From Alteromonas confluentis (GTDB taxonomy: Bacteria > Pseudomonadota > Gammaproteobacteria > Enterobacterales > Alteromonadaceae): DNA of 64,000 nucleotides. A program made the translations under genes and the position numbers. Numbering within the stretch: position 1 is the first letter of the stretch; every line of letters begins with the position of its first letter. Under the pieces are notes generated by a model, which had not been told where the DNA came from, did no database searches, and saw nothing but the letters and a program-made list of their open reading frames with translations. The stretch is taken from the NCBI RefSeq assembly GCF_001757105.1, contig NZ_MDHN01000043.1, forward strand, positions 28,662 to 92,661, read 5' to 3'. Shown one piece after another: positions 9,721 to 19,095 of this stretch.

Positions 9721-11811
9721 ATGAACATGCATTTCACCCAACGTTTGTCCGACAGAGAAAAACCTCAAATGCCTGGCCGGAACTTGCTTCTCGCCAGCAT
9801 CACCGCCCTGATGTCCACTGCGGCCTGCGCTGAAGCGCTACCGGATACCTTGCAATACGAAGATACTTTTAACCTCGAATATGCCGCGTCACCTTTTTTC
9901 AGTCACGACGGCAACTCCGTTTTCTACGAACGTCGCTCCATGGACATCATGAAAGACCGAACGCACAGCACATTGTGGCAGGTGTCTGTAGACGGAAAAC
10001 GCCATCGTCCGGTACTGGCCAACAATGCCAACGTGCGTGCTGCCACACTGTCACCCGACGGCAATATGCTGGCTTACGTTTCGGACCAAAACGGCAGTAA
10101 CCAGATTTACGTGCGCTACCAGGACACCGGCCAAATCGCAAAGCTAACGACGGTTGAGTTTATGCCAGGTAACTTAACGTGGTCTCACGATGGTAAGCAT
10201 GTTGCGTTTACTTTATTCACCCCGACCCACGACAAGCCGCTTTTCACTGGCATGCCGAAAAAGCCTAAAGGCGCAGAATGGGCCGAAACCGCCAAAGTCA
10301 TTGATACCACCAGCTATCGCTCAGACGGTCGCGGCTATTTGCCTGCTGGCTTTAACCAAATTTATATCCTTCCGGTATCCGGCGGCACACCTCGTCAATT
10401 AACAACGGGGGCGTTTCCTAATGACGGTAAACTCGACTTCAGCGCCGATGATAAGCGCATCTTTTTCTCAGCCAACCGCAATACAGATTACTCGCTAGAG
10501 CCACTTACCAGCGACATATTCTCAGTAGATGTAAACTCAACCGAAGTCACTGCTGTAACCTCGTTGCCTGGCCCTGAGTCGTCGCCCACATTAAGTCCAA
10601 ACGGAAAATACCTGGCGTTTAATCAGGTTGAAGATAATAAAATGAGTTATCAGAACGGCGACATTACCGTGCTGGAACTGAAGTCAGGCACAGTCACGCG
10701 ACTTACTTCATCGCTGGATCGGTCGGTTCAGCAGTTTGAATGGAACAGCGACAGTGACGGGCTGGTATTTTCATACCTCGACCATGGTCAAACGCGTTTG
10801 GCTGAAGTAAATCTAAAAGGCAAGATTACAACGCTTAAAGCAACGCTTGGCGGGCAATCTCTGGGCCGCCCTTATACCTCTGGTCAATTCGCAGTTGCAG
10901 ACAATGGCACAATCGCGTTTACCACCGACGATCCGCTGCGCCCTGCCGACATTGCTGTTACCACAAAACGTGGTACGTCTACCCTCACAGATCTTAACAG
11001 TGATGCACTGGCGCACCTTAAACTGGCGAACGTAGAAACGATGCCAGTTAAATCGTCTGTTGATGGTCGCGACATTGATGCCTGGATTGCGCTACCGCCG
11101 AACTTTGATAAAGCAAAATCCTACCCGTTAATTCTGGAAATTCACGGCGGGCCGCACGCGGCATATGGCCCCCACTTTGCCATGGAAATACAGCTGATGG
11201 CGGCACAGGGCTACGTGGTGGTATGGTCTAACCCTCGCGGCAGTTCATCCTACGGCGCCGACTTCGGCAACCTCATCCACCACAACTATCCGTCAGAAGA
11301 TTACAACGATTTGATGGATGTGGTTGATACCGCGATTGGCAAAGGCTTTATTGACGAGAAAAATCTGTTCATTACCGGCGGCTCTGGTGGTGGCGTGTTA
11401 ACGGCCTGGTCGGTAGGAAAAACAAACCGTTTTGCAGCGGCAGTGGTAGCAAAACCCGTGATCAATTGGATTAGTTTTGGCCTGACAGCCGATGCGTATC
11501 CTTACTTCACCGAATATTGGATGCCGGGCAAACCCTGGGAAGCATTCGACCACCTGTGGGCACATTCACCGCTGTCTCTGGTAGGCAATGTAAAAACGCC
11601 CACCATGCTGCTTACCGGCGAGTCGGATTACCGCACGCCGATTAGTGAATCGGAACAGTTTTATCAAGCGCTACGCCTGCAAGGAGTGGATGCCGCCATG
11701 GTACGCATTCCGGGTGCTTCACACGGCATTGCATCAAAGCCTTCTCGTCTAATTCAGAAAGTGGGCAACATTATGGCGTGGTTTGAAAAATATCGTACCA
11801 AAGCAGAATAA
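9721..11811 (+). CDS. Secreted S9 family (prolyl oligopeptidase-like) serine peptidase
   Basis: 696-aa peptidase with an export signal (hydrophobic stretch about 20-38, cleavage near ACA-EA), an N-terminal beta-propeller with TolB/WD40-like repeats (about 45-420) and a C-terminal alpha/beta-hydrolase domain. The catalytic triad is visible: S555 in GGSGGG, D636 in GESDYRTP and H668 in GASHG. The order fits acylaminoacyl-peptidase/oligopeptidase-type S9C enzymes that cleave short peptides in the periplasm. It follows the siderophore receptor and PepSY genes by 145 bp with a Fur-like site in between. A role in processing a peptidic siderophore or another iron-linked peptide is speculation. ATG at 9727 is an equally plausible start. 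Confidence 0.88.
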   Translation: MNMHFTQRLSDREKPQMPGRNLLLASITALMSTAACAEALPDTLQYEDTFNLEYAASPFFSHDGNSVFYERRSMDIMKDRTHSTLWQVSVDGKRHRPVLANNANVRAATLSPDGNMLAYVSDQNGSNQIYVRYQDTGQIAKLTTVEFMPGNLTWSHDGKHVAFTLFTPTHDKPLFTGMPKKPKGAEWAETAKVIDTTSYRSDGRGYLPAGFNQIYILPVSGGTPRQLTTGAFPNDGKLDFSADDKRIFFSANRNTDYSLEPLTSDIFSVDVNSTEVTAVTSLPGPESSPTLSPNGKYLAFNQVEDNKMSYQNGDITVLELKSGTVTRLTSSLDRSVQQFEWNSDSDGLVFSYLDHGQTRLAEVNLKGKITTLKATLGGQSLGRPYTSGQFAVADNGTIAFTTDDPLRPADIAVTTKRGTSTLTDLNSDALAHLKLANVETMPVKSSVDGRDIDAWIALPPNFDKAKSYPLILEIHGGPHAAYGPHFAMEIQLMAAQGYVVVWSNPRGSSSYGADFGNLIHHNYPSEDYNDLMDVVDTAIGKGFIDEKNLFITGGSGGGVLTAWSVGKTNRFAAAVVAKPVINWISFGLTADAYPYFTEYWMPGKPWEAFDHLWAHSPLSLVGNVKTPTMLLTGESDYRTPISESEQFYQALRLQGVDAAMVRIPGASHGIASKPSRLIQKVGNIMAWFEKYRTKAE

Positions 11812-11844
11812 CTAGCAGTCAGCTAATTTCGCCCTGAAATGCAT

Positions 11845-11870
11845 CAGCCCGGCAGAAGCCGGGCTGTTTT
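11845..11870. terminator. Terminator between convergent genes
   Basis: A perfect 9-bp stem (CAGCCCGGC / GCCGGGCTG) with AGAA loop followed by TTTTATATTCTTT. It lies between the S9 peptidase and the convergent GGDEF/EAL gene and may serve mainly the plus-strand transcript. Confidence 0.85.
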
Positions 11871-11877
11871 ATATTCT

Positions 11878-13932
11878 TTAAAGTGGCTGTGGCTCAGAGA
11901 ACAAGAAGCCTTGGCTGTAATCAATTCCCAGTTCCAGTAACTTGTCTTGCACCGCCTGCGAATGCACAAACTCGGCAATTGATTTAATACCACTGTTTTT
12001 GCAGAAATATGCAAATGCTTTCACGATTTCATAGCTTTTACTGTCGGTATCGATTTGTTTGATATAGCGGGCATCAATTTTCAGATAATCGATTTCCAAC
12101 TCCAAAATGCGTTCAAAGTTAGAATACTCGGTGCCGAAATCATCGATTGCCAATTTAAAACCGATGCGTTTTAAATCGCGTAATTGCTTAAGATGATTGT
12201 TCTTACTGGAGCTACTTATCCCTTCGAGCACTTCAAGAATAACGCGTTCGGGTGCCACACTGTAGGTGTTACAAAGTTCATTTAGAAAATTTGAAAGGTA
12301 CTGCCCGTTCAAATCATGCTCAGTAATATTCACCGAGAAGATGTAGTCCTTTTTACTCATTATTCTGAACGCTTGACGGGCTATTTGTTGAGTGATTAAA
12401 GGTAACATCCCGGCAACCTGCGCCGCTTCAATAAAGCTGTAGGGCGAAATAACCTTGCCGTCATGGATGATGCGCGCGAGGGCTTCAAAGTGGGTTATTC
12501 GTCCATTGTGGTTGTTGCGTATTCCTTGGAAGAACGGTACCAGCAACTCGTTATTCAGAGCGGTATGAATAAGGTTGTTCGCCTCGACAAAAACATGGCG
12601 CTGTGAAGCAACCCGTTGTCCGCATTCCTGCTCCAGTACCACACAACTGAATTTACCTTGGGCTTGGCTTTGTCTGAGTGCCGAAGAAGACAAACGCAGT
12701 AAATCAGCATCCCCTATACAGCCCCCAAAAGACAGTGAAATATAAACACTCACGTCCCCCGCCGTTACCTGTGAAAACGAAAAATGTTGATGAAGCGCCC
12801 GGGCAATTTCTACCAGATCGGTGGGCTGATTAAAGAGCAACACAAACTTTCCAGCATCAATACCCACGTAGCAATCGGCCTCGACTAACTTCATGATCTG
12901 ACTGGCCGTTTCTCTTATCAAACCGTCGCACGCATCGAAGCCATACGCTTCATTAAAATAGCGCAGGCCATCAAGTCGAATGGCTAACATCCATTTCTTG
13001 CCGCCCCTGGCCAGTTCTTTTGATAATAAGGCTTTATTCGACAGGCCGCTCAGTTGGTCGGTGCTGGCAAGGTAATGATTCTCAGCCTGCGTTTTCTTTA
13101 ACTCGGTTAAGTCGGTATATATGGCAGTGTAATGATGGGTTCTACCACTCTCGTCTTTAACCTGGTTTACCGACGACCATTGCTCAAGAATACGTCCGTC
13201 AGCATGACGGTTTTTGATCTCGCCACGCCAGTTACCTCGGGTGGTTACTTGCTCCCAGAAAGCCTGGAAAAAACCGGCATCATGTTCACCACTTGAGATG
13301 AGTGAAGGGTTCTTACCCAATGCCTGTTCACGGGAATAGCCAAACATTTCGCAAAAGGCATCATTCACTTCCACGATTTTGTGCGCTGCGTCGGTGACAA
13401 TCATAGCTTCTGAAGAATAGCGGAATATCGATGACAACATATCCAGCGAACGGTCTTGAATACGCCGTTCTAATTCTGCCGCCACTCGATAGGCTGCCAT
13501 TTCAAACAGCAGCACAATTTCGTCCATGTCATCGATGGGCCTTTTGTTTAGGGCAACAATAATGCCCAGCACCTCGCCCTGGGAACTGTGCAAAGGCACA
13601 CCGATATAACTTTCAGCGCCATAGTCGATAACCATTTGATCTTTCGGGAACATGCCTTGCACATTGGCGGGAAAGCAGCATATCTGATCATGAGACACGA
13701 GATGACAAGGTGTATCTGCCAGCGAATAAGTCATGTCTGGCTGAATAATGCCGTTATCGCAAACTGCCAGCGTTGAACAGGTGTTCATTTCATTGTGAAC
13801 TTCGCCCACCATGATGTAATCGCATTCACAAATTTCGGCCAAGCCCAAAACGATGTGATTGAAATACGCTTGCCCACGGGTCTGGCCTACATATTCTGAA
13901 AATCGACGAAGCTTGGAAGTTAAATCATGCAT
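11878..13932 (-). CDS. GAF-PAS-GGDEF-EAL protein, GGDEF degenerate (probable c-di-GMP phosphodiesterase)
   Basis: 684-aa cytosolic regulator without membrane segments. Domains in order: GAF-like sensor (about 15-155), PAS (about 165-280), GGDEF-like (about 285-440) and EAL (about 450-684). The diguanylate cyclase signature is replaced by DAGKF, so cyclase activity is not expected; the domain may bind GTP or be structural. EAL residues look intact: EAL within FEALARI, LEVLEG, DDFGTEYS, LKIDARY and AEFVH, which would provide the metal and substrate ligands. The predicted activity is c-di-GMP hydrolysis controlled by the GAF and PAS domains. It is monocistronic, with 553 bp of noncoding DNA upstream. 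Confidence 0.9.
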   Translation of the reverse strand: MHDLTSKLRRFSEYVGQTRGQAYFNHIVLGLAEICECDYIMVGEVHNEMNTCSTLAVCDNGIIQPDMTYSLADTPCHLVSHDQICCFPANVQGMFPKDQMVIDYGAESYIGVPLHSSQGEVLGIIVALNKRPIDDMDEIVLLFEMAAYRVAAELERRIQDRSLDMLSSIFRYSSEAMIVTDAAHKIVEVNDAFCEMFGYSREQALGKNPSLISSGEHDAGFFQAFWEQVTTRGNWRGEIKNRHADGRILEQWSSVNQVKDESGRTHHYTAIYTDLTELKKTQAENHYLASTDQLSGLSNKALLSKELARGGKKWMLAIRLDGLRYFNEAYGFDACDGLIRETASQIMKLVEADCYVGIDAGKFVLLFNQPTDLVEIARALHQHFSFSQVTAGDVSVYISLSFGGCIGDADLLRLSSSALRQSQAQGKFSCVVLEQECGQRVASQRHVFVEANNLIHTALNNELLVPFFQGIRNNHNGRITHFEALARIIHDGKVISPYSFIEAAQVAGMLPLITQQIARQAFRIMSKKDYIFSVNITEHDLNGQYLSNFLNELCNTYSVAPERVILEVLEGISSSSKNNHLKQLRDLKRIGFKLAIDDFGTEYSNFERILELEIDYLKIDARYIKQIDTDSKSYEIVKAFAYFCKNSGIKSIAEFVHSQAVQDKLLELGIDYSQGFLFSEPQPL

Positions 13933-14485
13933 GGGTTAAAGAATCATTCCGTAGAGAAATTTGTGGCGAGATTTGACACAATACTCGCGCAGATAAAAAT
14001 GTCATTCAACAAGGCCTAATCCTTTAAAGCACTCGTCGGATGTTTCATTTATAACGATAAAAATCGCGCACGATAGCATAAGCGATTCGTTGTTAGTTGA
14101 CCTGTATCAAGCTTTTACATGAGTCAAAAGGACACATCGATTACCTTGATAAAATCGCCGGTGAATGACCAGATGAAAGCCTGAAAAGCCCATTTCGTTG
14201 CTTTTTTGCAACAGGTATATTTCTCTCAACGTCTTTTAGAAATAGCAATCTAGTTGTATTGCCAGAAATGACTAAGATGATGTTTTGGCTGCTATAAACA
14301 GAAAACCCGCTCAGTAACGAAATTCTTGTGCTTTAGTAATCGGTAAAAGCGTATTTTTCTGCGATCAATTTTGCCTGTTTAACCGTATACTGGTTTCAAA
14401 TAAGAAATCGACTGCTGCTTGTATGGCATACCCGGGTTAGGTAAATTTAAATTACAGCAGTTTCCCCGCTTTTTCAGAGAGATTC
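13933..14485. other. Long divergent intergenic region before the secretion-like operon
   Basis: 553 bp between the divergent GGDEF/EAL gene and the ABC-HlyD-TolC operon. A TATACT hexamer at 14386-14391 could be a -10 element, though no good -35 is spaced correctly. Near the operon start, ACTGCTG (14411-14417) and CAGCAGT (14455-14461) can pair, enclosing a smaller GTATG-G-CATAC palindrome, which would give a structured leader just before the AGAGAG ribosome binding site. No open frame with family features is present. Confidence 0.5.
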
Positions 14486-16165
14486 ATGGCAGCCACAAAA
14501 GATTTACGCAGAACAAAAACACTTCTGTTTGATATCCTGCGCCCTGAAGCAGGTTTTTTCCAATTGGCCATTGGCTACGGCCTGATGATCGGCTTGCTCA
14601 CCCTGGCCGTTCCGTTTGCAGTACAAACATTAATTAACACTGTGGTGTACACAGCCTCTATCAGTGCAGTACTGGTTATAAGTGGCATCTTGTTTTGCAC
14701 GCTTTTGCTTTACGGGTTGTTCAGCGCCCTTCGCACCCGGGTTATGGAATACTACGAGCGCCGTATTTACAGCCGGTTAACGGCTGATTTAGTGTTAAAA
14801 ACCATTCAGGCCCCACATCAGTTCTTTGAGGGGCGGAAAAACACCACCATCACGCACCGTTATTTTGAAGTGATGACCTTTCAAAAAAATATGCCTTCTT
14901 TGATGGTCGATGGCTTTGCATTGCTCTTACAAATGCTGGTGGGTTTAACATTGGTTTCGTTTTATCACCCGTTTTTATTCGCCTTCAACGTGATCATTGT
15001 GATCATGATGTACCTCATTTGGCGCACCTTGAGCACGCAAGCAAAGACCACGGCTATCGACTTATCCGACTCTAAATACGCCACAGCGAAATGGCTGAGT
15101 GATATTTCTTCTGCGCATGTGTTTTTCAAATCCAGACGTCACATTGAACATGCCGCCGATAAAACGGAATCTGTGATTAACCGGTATGTGAGCTGCCATT
15201 CCGACCACTTTACCTTTACCTTCTCACAAACCGTGCTGTTCCTTATTATCTATGCGCTAGCAAATTCAGCACTGCTTGGTCTAGGTGGCATTCTGGTGGT
15301 TCAGGAGCAATTATCGGTGGGTCAACTGGTTGCCGCCGAGCTCATTATGTCGGCAGTCTTCCTCGGTATTTCCCGTTTCAGTGTGTATTTGAATTTGTAT
15401 TACGAATTGTATGGCGCCGCTGAAAAATTGAATGCGGTACTGAGTTTGCCGCAAGAAGAAGTGCATTCTTCAGGCCAGAAACTGAATGGTCACAATGCGC
15501 TGAGTTTTCAGCAAACCGTATTAACACAAGCCGATGAATCGGTATTGCTGGACATGGCGCTGAAAGAAAATGGTAAGTACTTCGTCATTACCTCACAGGC
15601 GTGGCAGCAACGTAAATTGATGACTGTGCTTAAGCGCTATGAATCCCCCGATACGGGATGGATTGAGTTGGGTGGTCTTTCTCTCTCCGATTATCAGACC
15701 AGTGATTTGCGACAGGCCATCGCGATGGTTGATCGTTCTCTTATTATTGAATGTTCAATTCTGGAATATTTGCGGCTAGATGCCAGCGACATAAGCGAAA
15801 AAGAAATATACGAAGTATTCAGGCACCTTCAATTGCAAAGTACATTAAAACGGCTTGAGGACGGGCTGCAAACGCAGCTTTCTCAGCTTGGTCATCCGTT
15901 GCAGCCGATGGAGTTTTTATTATTAAAAACCGCTGCAGCCATACTGTCTAAACCGGGTGTGATTGTGTTGAACCAGCATTTTGATGCCATTCCTGAAGCC
16001 ATTCGCGGGATTATCCTGCGCTACCTCGATACCTTGCCGGTTACGGTGCTTTATTTCACCAGTAATCCAGACAGAACCGTATTCGACGGTACCGTTGTGC
16101 TGTCTGAAGACTCATCGCTGATAACCCATCTACCGGAATCAAGCCAAGGAGACAGCCATGAGTAA
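14486..16165 (+). CDS. ABC-exporter-like membrane protein with a catalytically dead ATPase domain
   Basis: 559-aa protein with the type I ABC exporter layout: six membrane segments in about 25-310, then an ATPase-sized domain (about 335-545). The fold register is recognisable but all motifs are lost. The Walker A position (about 369-378) reads TSQAWQQRKL with no GKS/T; the signature position (about 471-476) reads PLQPME instead of LSGGQ; Walker B (about 490-499) ends VIVLNQHF, with Asn-Gln where Asp-Glu is needed; the switch His region is YFTSNPD. ATP hydrolysis by this protein alone is therefore unlikely. It overlaps the HlyD gene by 8 nt. It may act as a structural pore, pair with another ATPase, or have a new energy source. 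Confidence 0.85.
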   Translation: MAATKDLRRTKTLLFDILRPEAGFFQLAIGYGLMIGLLTLAVPFAVQTLINTVVYTASISAVLVISGILFCTLLLYGLFSALRTRVMEYYERRIYSRLTADLVLKTIQAPHQFFEGRKNTTITHRYFEVMTFQKNMPSLMVDGFALLLQMLVGLTLVSFYHPFLFAFNVIIVIMMYLIWRTLSTQAKTTAIDLSDSKYATAKWLSDISSAHVFFKSRRHIEHAADKTESVINRYVSCHSDHFTFTFSQTVLFLIIYALANSALLGLGGILVVQEQLSVGQLVAAELIMSAVFLGISRFSVYLNLYYELYGAAEKLNAVLSLPQEEVHSSGQKLNGHNALSFQQTVLTQADESVLLDMALKENGKYFVITSQAWQQRKLMTVLKRYESPDTGWIELGGLSLSDYQTSDLRQAIAMVDRSLIIECSILEYLRLDASDISEKEIYEVFRHLQLQSTLKRLEDGLQTQLSQLGHPLQPMEFLLLKTAAAILSKPGVIVLNQHFDAIPEAIRGIILRYLDTLPVTVLYFTSNPDRTVFDGTVVLSEDSSLITHLPESSQGDSHE

Positions 16166-17192
16166 CGATCAGCATCTCTTCATGAGCAAGATGTCGACAT
16201 TACAGGCGCAGCAGGTGCCCACCTGGTACAAGAAGGTAGCTTGGTCATTGTTCCTCATCGTGTTTGTTGCTGCCGCAATTCTCTATTTTGCGCCATGGCA
16301 ACAAACCGCTTACGGCACCGGCGTTATCAGTACTCTGAACCCTGCCGATCGGGCGCAGCCTATCTCAGCGTTGGTACCGGGCCAAATTAAAACCTGGCAT
16401 GTTCGCGAAGGACAGAAGGTGAAAGAAGGCGACCCCATTGTGACGCTGGTCGATACTGACAAAGCGCTGGTTGAACGGTTACAGGCTCAGGTTAAAGCAG
16501 CAGAACTGGAGTTAGAAGCCGATTTGATGGCCGTAGAGAATGCGAAGTCCAACCTTGCGAGACAAAAGCGCTTGCATGCGGAAGGGCTGGTTTCCGTGCG
16601 CGACATTGAAGTAACTGAAAACACGCTACAGGAGCGTCTTGCTGCCGCAGCACAGTCGGAGCAAGATCTAAACTCCATCAAATCATCCCTTGCCAGACAA
16701 TCAACACAAACTAAATATGCGCCTCAAGATGGTACGGTCACCCGCTTACATTCAGGTGGTGTATCTACCCTTGTAAGCTCTGGCGCAGTGCTTAGTTACT
16801 TCATTCCCGATGGCGTAGAACGCATGGTTCGGGTGAAAGTAAATGGCCTTAACGCGCCGCTGGTAACGGAAGGCCGCCGGGTAAGATTACAATTTGAAGG
16901 CTGGCCGATATTTCAGTTTAGCGGTTGGCCGGGAACGTCAATTGGTACCTTTGGCGGGCGAGTGGCCATCGTTGAACCCGTTGCCGACCCGAACGGCCTA
17001 TTTAATGTTTGGATTAAACCTGAATCTGGCAGTAAGCCGTGGCCTAGTGAAACCTTTGCACGTCTCGACAGCCGGGTAAACGCCTGGATCTTGTTAGAGG
17101 AAGTCAGCTTAGGTTATGAGCTTTGGCGACAACTTAATAATTTCCCGCCGGAAAACGTGCGAACCGGCACCGAACAAACAGTGACAAAGTAG
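16158..17192 (+). CDS. HlyD-family periplasmic adaptor (membrane fusion protein)
   Basis: 344-aa adaptor expected to bridge the inner-membrane protein and the TolC-like channel. It has one N-terminal transmembrane helix (about 25-45), a biotinyl-lipoyl-like half (VPGQIKTWHVREGQKVKEGD, about 75-95), an alpha-helical hairpin (about 110-180) that would dock on TolC, the second lipoyl half (YAPQDGTVTRL) and a C-terminal beta-barrel region. Its start codon overlaps the stop of the ABC-like gene (ATGAGTAA), so the two are translationally coupled. The helical hairpin is fairly short. Assignment to the HlyD family is firm; the substrate is unknown. Confidence 0.9.
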   Translation: MSNDQHLFMSKMSTLQAQQVPTWYKKVAWSLFLIVFVAAAILYFAPWQQTAYGTGVISTLNPADRAQPISALVPGQIKTWHVREGQKVKEGDPIVTLVDTDKALVERLQAQVKAAELELEADLMAVENAKSNLARQKRLHAEGLVSVRDIEVTENTLQERLAAAAQSEQDLNSIKSSLARQSTQTKYAPQDGTVTRLHSGGVSTLVSSGAVLSYFIPDGVERMVRVKVNGLNAPLVTEGRRVRLQFEGWPIFQFSGWPGTSIGTFGGRVAIVEPVADPNGLFNVWIKPESGSKPWPSETFARLDSRVNAWILLEEVSLGYELWRQLNNFPPENVRTGTEQTVTK

Positions 17193-17197
17193 TAACG

Positions 17198-18616
17198 ATG
17201 AGTAAGCGCTTCTCTCTAGTAATTGGGCTTTCAGCATTTTTGGTCAGTCACGGTGTGTTGGCCAATGAGCCTGTTACCGCCGAAAAAGTATTGCAGTCGA
17301 TCTTAACCAACCACCCAAAGTTGTTGGAATTAGAGGCCAAAAATGGCCAGCGTCTGCAGGATATGGCTTACGCTGAAGCTGCTTTCGATATTCAACTGGA
17401 ACAAGACACTGCGCTGCGCACCAGCGGCTATTACAGCGGCGATTACTTGTCTCAACGGGTAGTGAACCCACTTGGTGCTGCAAACGCCAAGTTCAAAGCA
17501 GAATACCGCATCGGTAACGGCGATTTTCCCTATTACGAGCGCGAATATGAAACCTTATCCGGTGGTGAGGTAAATATTGGTTTTGCCATGTCGTTATTGA
17601 AAAACCGGGAAACCGATAAAAAACGTATGGCAATAGAAGATGCCAAAGTGGGGCTTGCTCAGTGGGATGCAGAAGCGACATTGGCACTCAACGAACTCGT
17701 GTACAACGGACTTTCCGCTTATTTGGACTGGTACGAATGTCACCTTAATGAACAAATTTACGCTGCACTGGTTCAAACAACAAAACGTCGCGGTAACGCC
17801 ATTGATACCCGGGTACGGGAAGGCGATTTAGCCCGCATTACCCAAACAGAATTTGAAGTAACGGTAATGCAGCGTGAATTGGCGTTACAGGCAGCCAGCC
17901 GCAAAGCCGCTCAAGCCAGAGAGAAATTAGCTTACTACTATCGCGACAATCAATTTCAGCCCATAAACAGCGCGCAGCTGAATGAAGTGCCAGATGCTAT
18001 CGCTTGGCCATGGCAAGCGGGAAGCGTTAACCCAGCATCGTTAAACGGGCTTATTCCGCGACATCCGGCGCTACAAAGCCTTCGTGCAGAGTGGCAACTG
18101 GCCAAAAACAAATACCGGCTGGCAGAAAATGCGCTTCTGCCTACCTTGGATATCGAAGCAAAAATAGCGCGAGACATCGGCAACGGCCCAGAAAATCTCA
18201 CTGGCACAGAAAGCAAAGTGGGATTGCAGTTCTCCATGCCTTTAGGCCGTCGTCAGGCAAAAGCTGAAGCCAGCAAAGCGTCATTAAAACTTCGCGAAAT
18301 TGATGCTGTTATTCAAGCTACAGAAGATGCTCTCAAGCGCGATATGGCCGTTGGCTTGCAAGCCCTGCAATATGGTCAGAATATGTTGGTTCTACAGCAG
18401 AAGCAGGCAGCACTAAGCGAAGCACTGTTCAGCCAGGAGCGGAAGCGATTTGAAATGGGCGACAGCGACTTGTTCCTACTCAATAGCCGGGAATCCCAGG
18501 CAATTTCTGCCAGATTAGATGCGGTAAAAGCAGAAATAGAAATCATGCGGGTAGTGTTAGCGGTGTATTTTCAAACGGGGCTGCTTGCCGACCCCTCTCT
18601 CATTACAGACATGTAA
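17198..18616 (+). CDS. TolC-family outer-membrane efflux/secretion channel
   Basis: 472-aa protein with a signal peptide (about 1-22, ANEP cleavage region) and the long amphipathic coiled-coil segments of the OEP/TolC family in two repeats. It would trimerise into an outer-membrane barrel and periplasmic tunnel. It starts 5 bp after the HlyD stop and closes the operon, followed by a hairpin. It completes a tripartite envelope-spanning set with the adaptor and the ABC-like protein. No RTX-type or other obvious secreted substrate is encoded next to it. Confidence 0.9.
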   Translation: MSKRFSLVIGLSAFLVSHGVLANEPVTAEKVLQSILTNHPKLLELEAKNGQRLQDMAYAEAAFDIQLEQDTALRTSGYYSGDYLSQRVVNPLGAANAKFKAEYRIGNGDFPYYEREYETLSGGEVNIGFAMSLLKNRETDKKRMAIEDAKVGLAQWDAEATLALNELVYNGLSAYLDWYECHLNEQIYAALVQTTKRRGNAIDTRVREGDLARITQTEFEVTVMQRELALQAASRKAAQAREKLAYYYRDNQFQPINSAQLNEVPDAIAWPWQAGSVNPASLNGLIPRHPALQSLRAEWQLAKNKYRLAENALLPTLDIEAKIARDIGNGPENLTGTESKVGLQFSMPLGRRQAKAEASKASLKLREIDAVIQATEDALKRDMAVGLQALQYGQNMLVLQQKQAALSEALFSQERKRFEMGDSDLFLLNSRESQAISARLDAVKAEIEIMRVVLAVYFQTGLLADPSLITDM

Positions 18617-18622
18617 AAAGCA

Positions 18623-18645
18623 GCCACCCCGAAGGGTGGCTTCCT
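18623..18645 (+). terminator. Hairpin ending the secretion-like operon
   Basis: GCCACCC / GGGTGGC stem with a CGAA loop, 7 bp after the TolC stop and followed by TTCCT. The T-tract is poor, so termination may be partial or need Rho. Confidence 0.65.
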
Positions 18646-19095
18646 CGTATCGATGACGGGCACTGCCAGCGATACAGAAATGCCGAGGGTACGCAGCATT
18701 TCCTGCGTGCTGAAACACAGCACTATTCAGCCACATCGGGTTAGTTAAGGGATAAACCGACACCAGACTAAATGCGTCTTAACAGTGCACTACCTTTTCA
18801 CTCCCCTGAAACGACGAGTTCAGGCGATCTGCACTGGGCTATAGTAAAAATATCCGCAAAAAAGACATCGATGTCAACATGGTTGCAACATTTTTTTAAC
18901 GAAAGCATTTGCTATTTAGCATGTGGTTATGTCATAAACAGACATATGCACCGGTCTAGCTGGTATCAGGGTACAGTGCACTGGCAGTAAAAGTGGCGAG
19001 TTACAACGCAACGTTGTTAAATTATTATTCGCTAAAAACATGACATCGAAAGACAGTTAAAGCACCGTTCTGTCTTTATCCACATGGAGATACTA
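18646..19095. other. Intergenic region upstream of the nucleoside hydrolase-like gene
   Basis: About 450 bp without a supported gene. It holds two copies of CAGTGCACT (18783-18791 and 18974-18982; the second extends to the perfect palindrome CAGTGCACTG) and the CAACGTTG palindrome at 19009. A 72-codon plus-strand frame at 18772-18990 lacks family features and a ribosome binding site. The region should contain the promoter of the next gene. Confidence 0.5.
19009..19016. promoter_or_regulatory. Possible LacI-type operator core (CAACGTTG)
   Basis: Perfect 8-bp palindrome with the central CG typical of LacI-family operators, 80 bp before the nucleoside hydrolase-like gene whose neighbour encodes a LacI regulator. 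The outer half-site symmetry is poor, so this is tentative. Confidence 0.3.

Noticed and set aside
14486..18616. Classical RTX toxin type I secretion system
   Set aside because: No RTX repeats, acyltransferase or secreted substrate gene nearby, and the ATPase motifs are absent.
18772..18990. 72-codon plus-strand frame after the TolC gene
   Set aside because: No ribosome binding site or family; overlaps repeated operator-like motifs.
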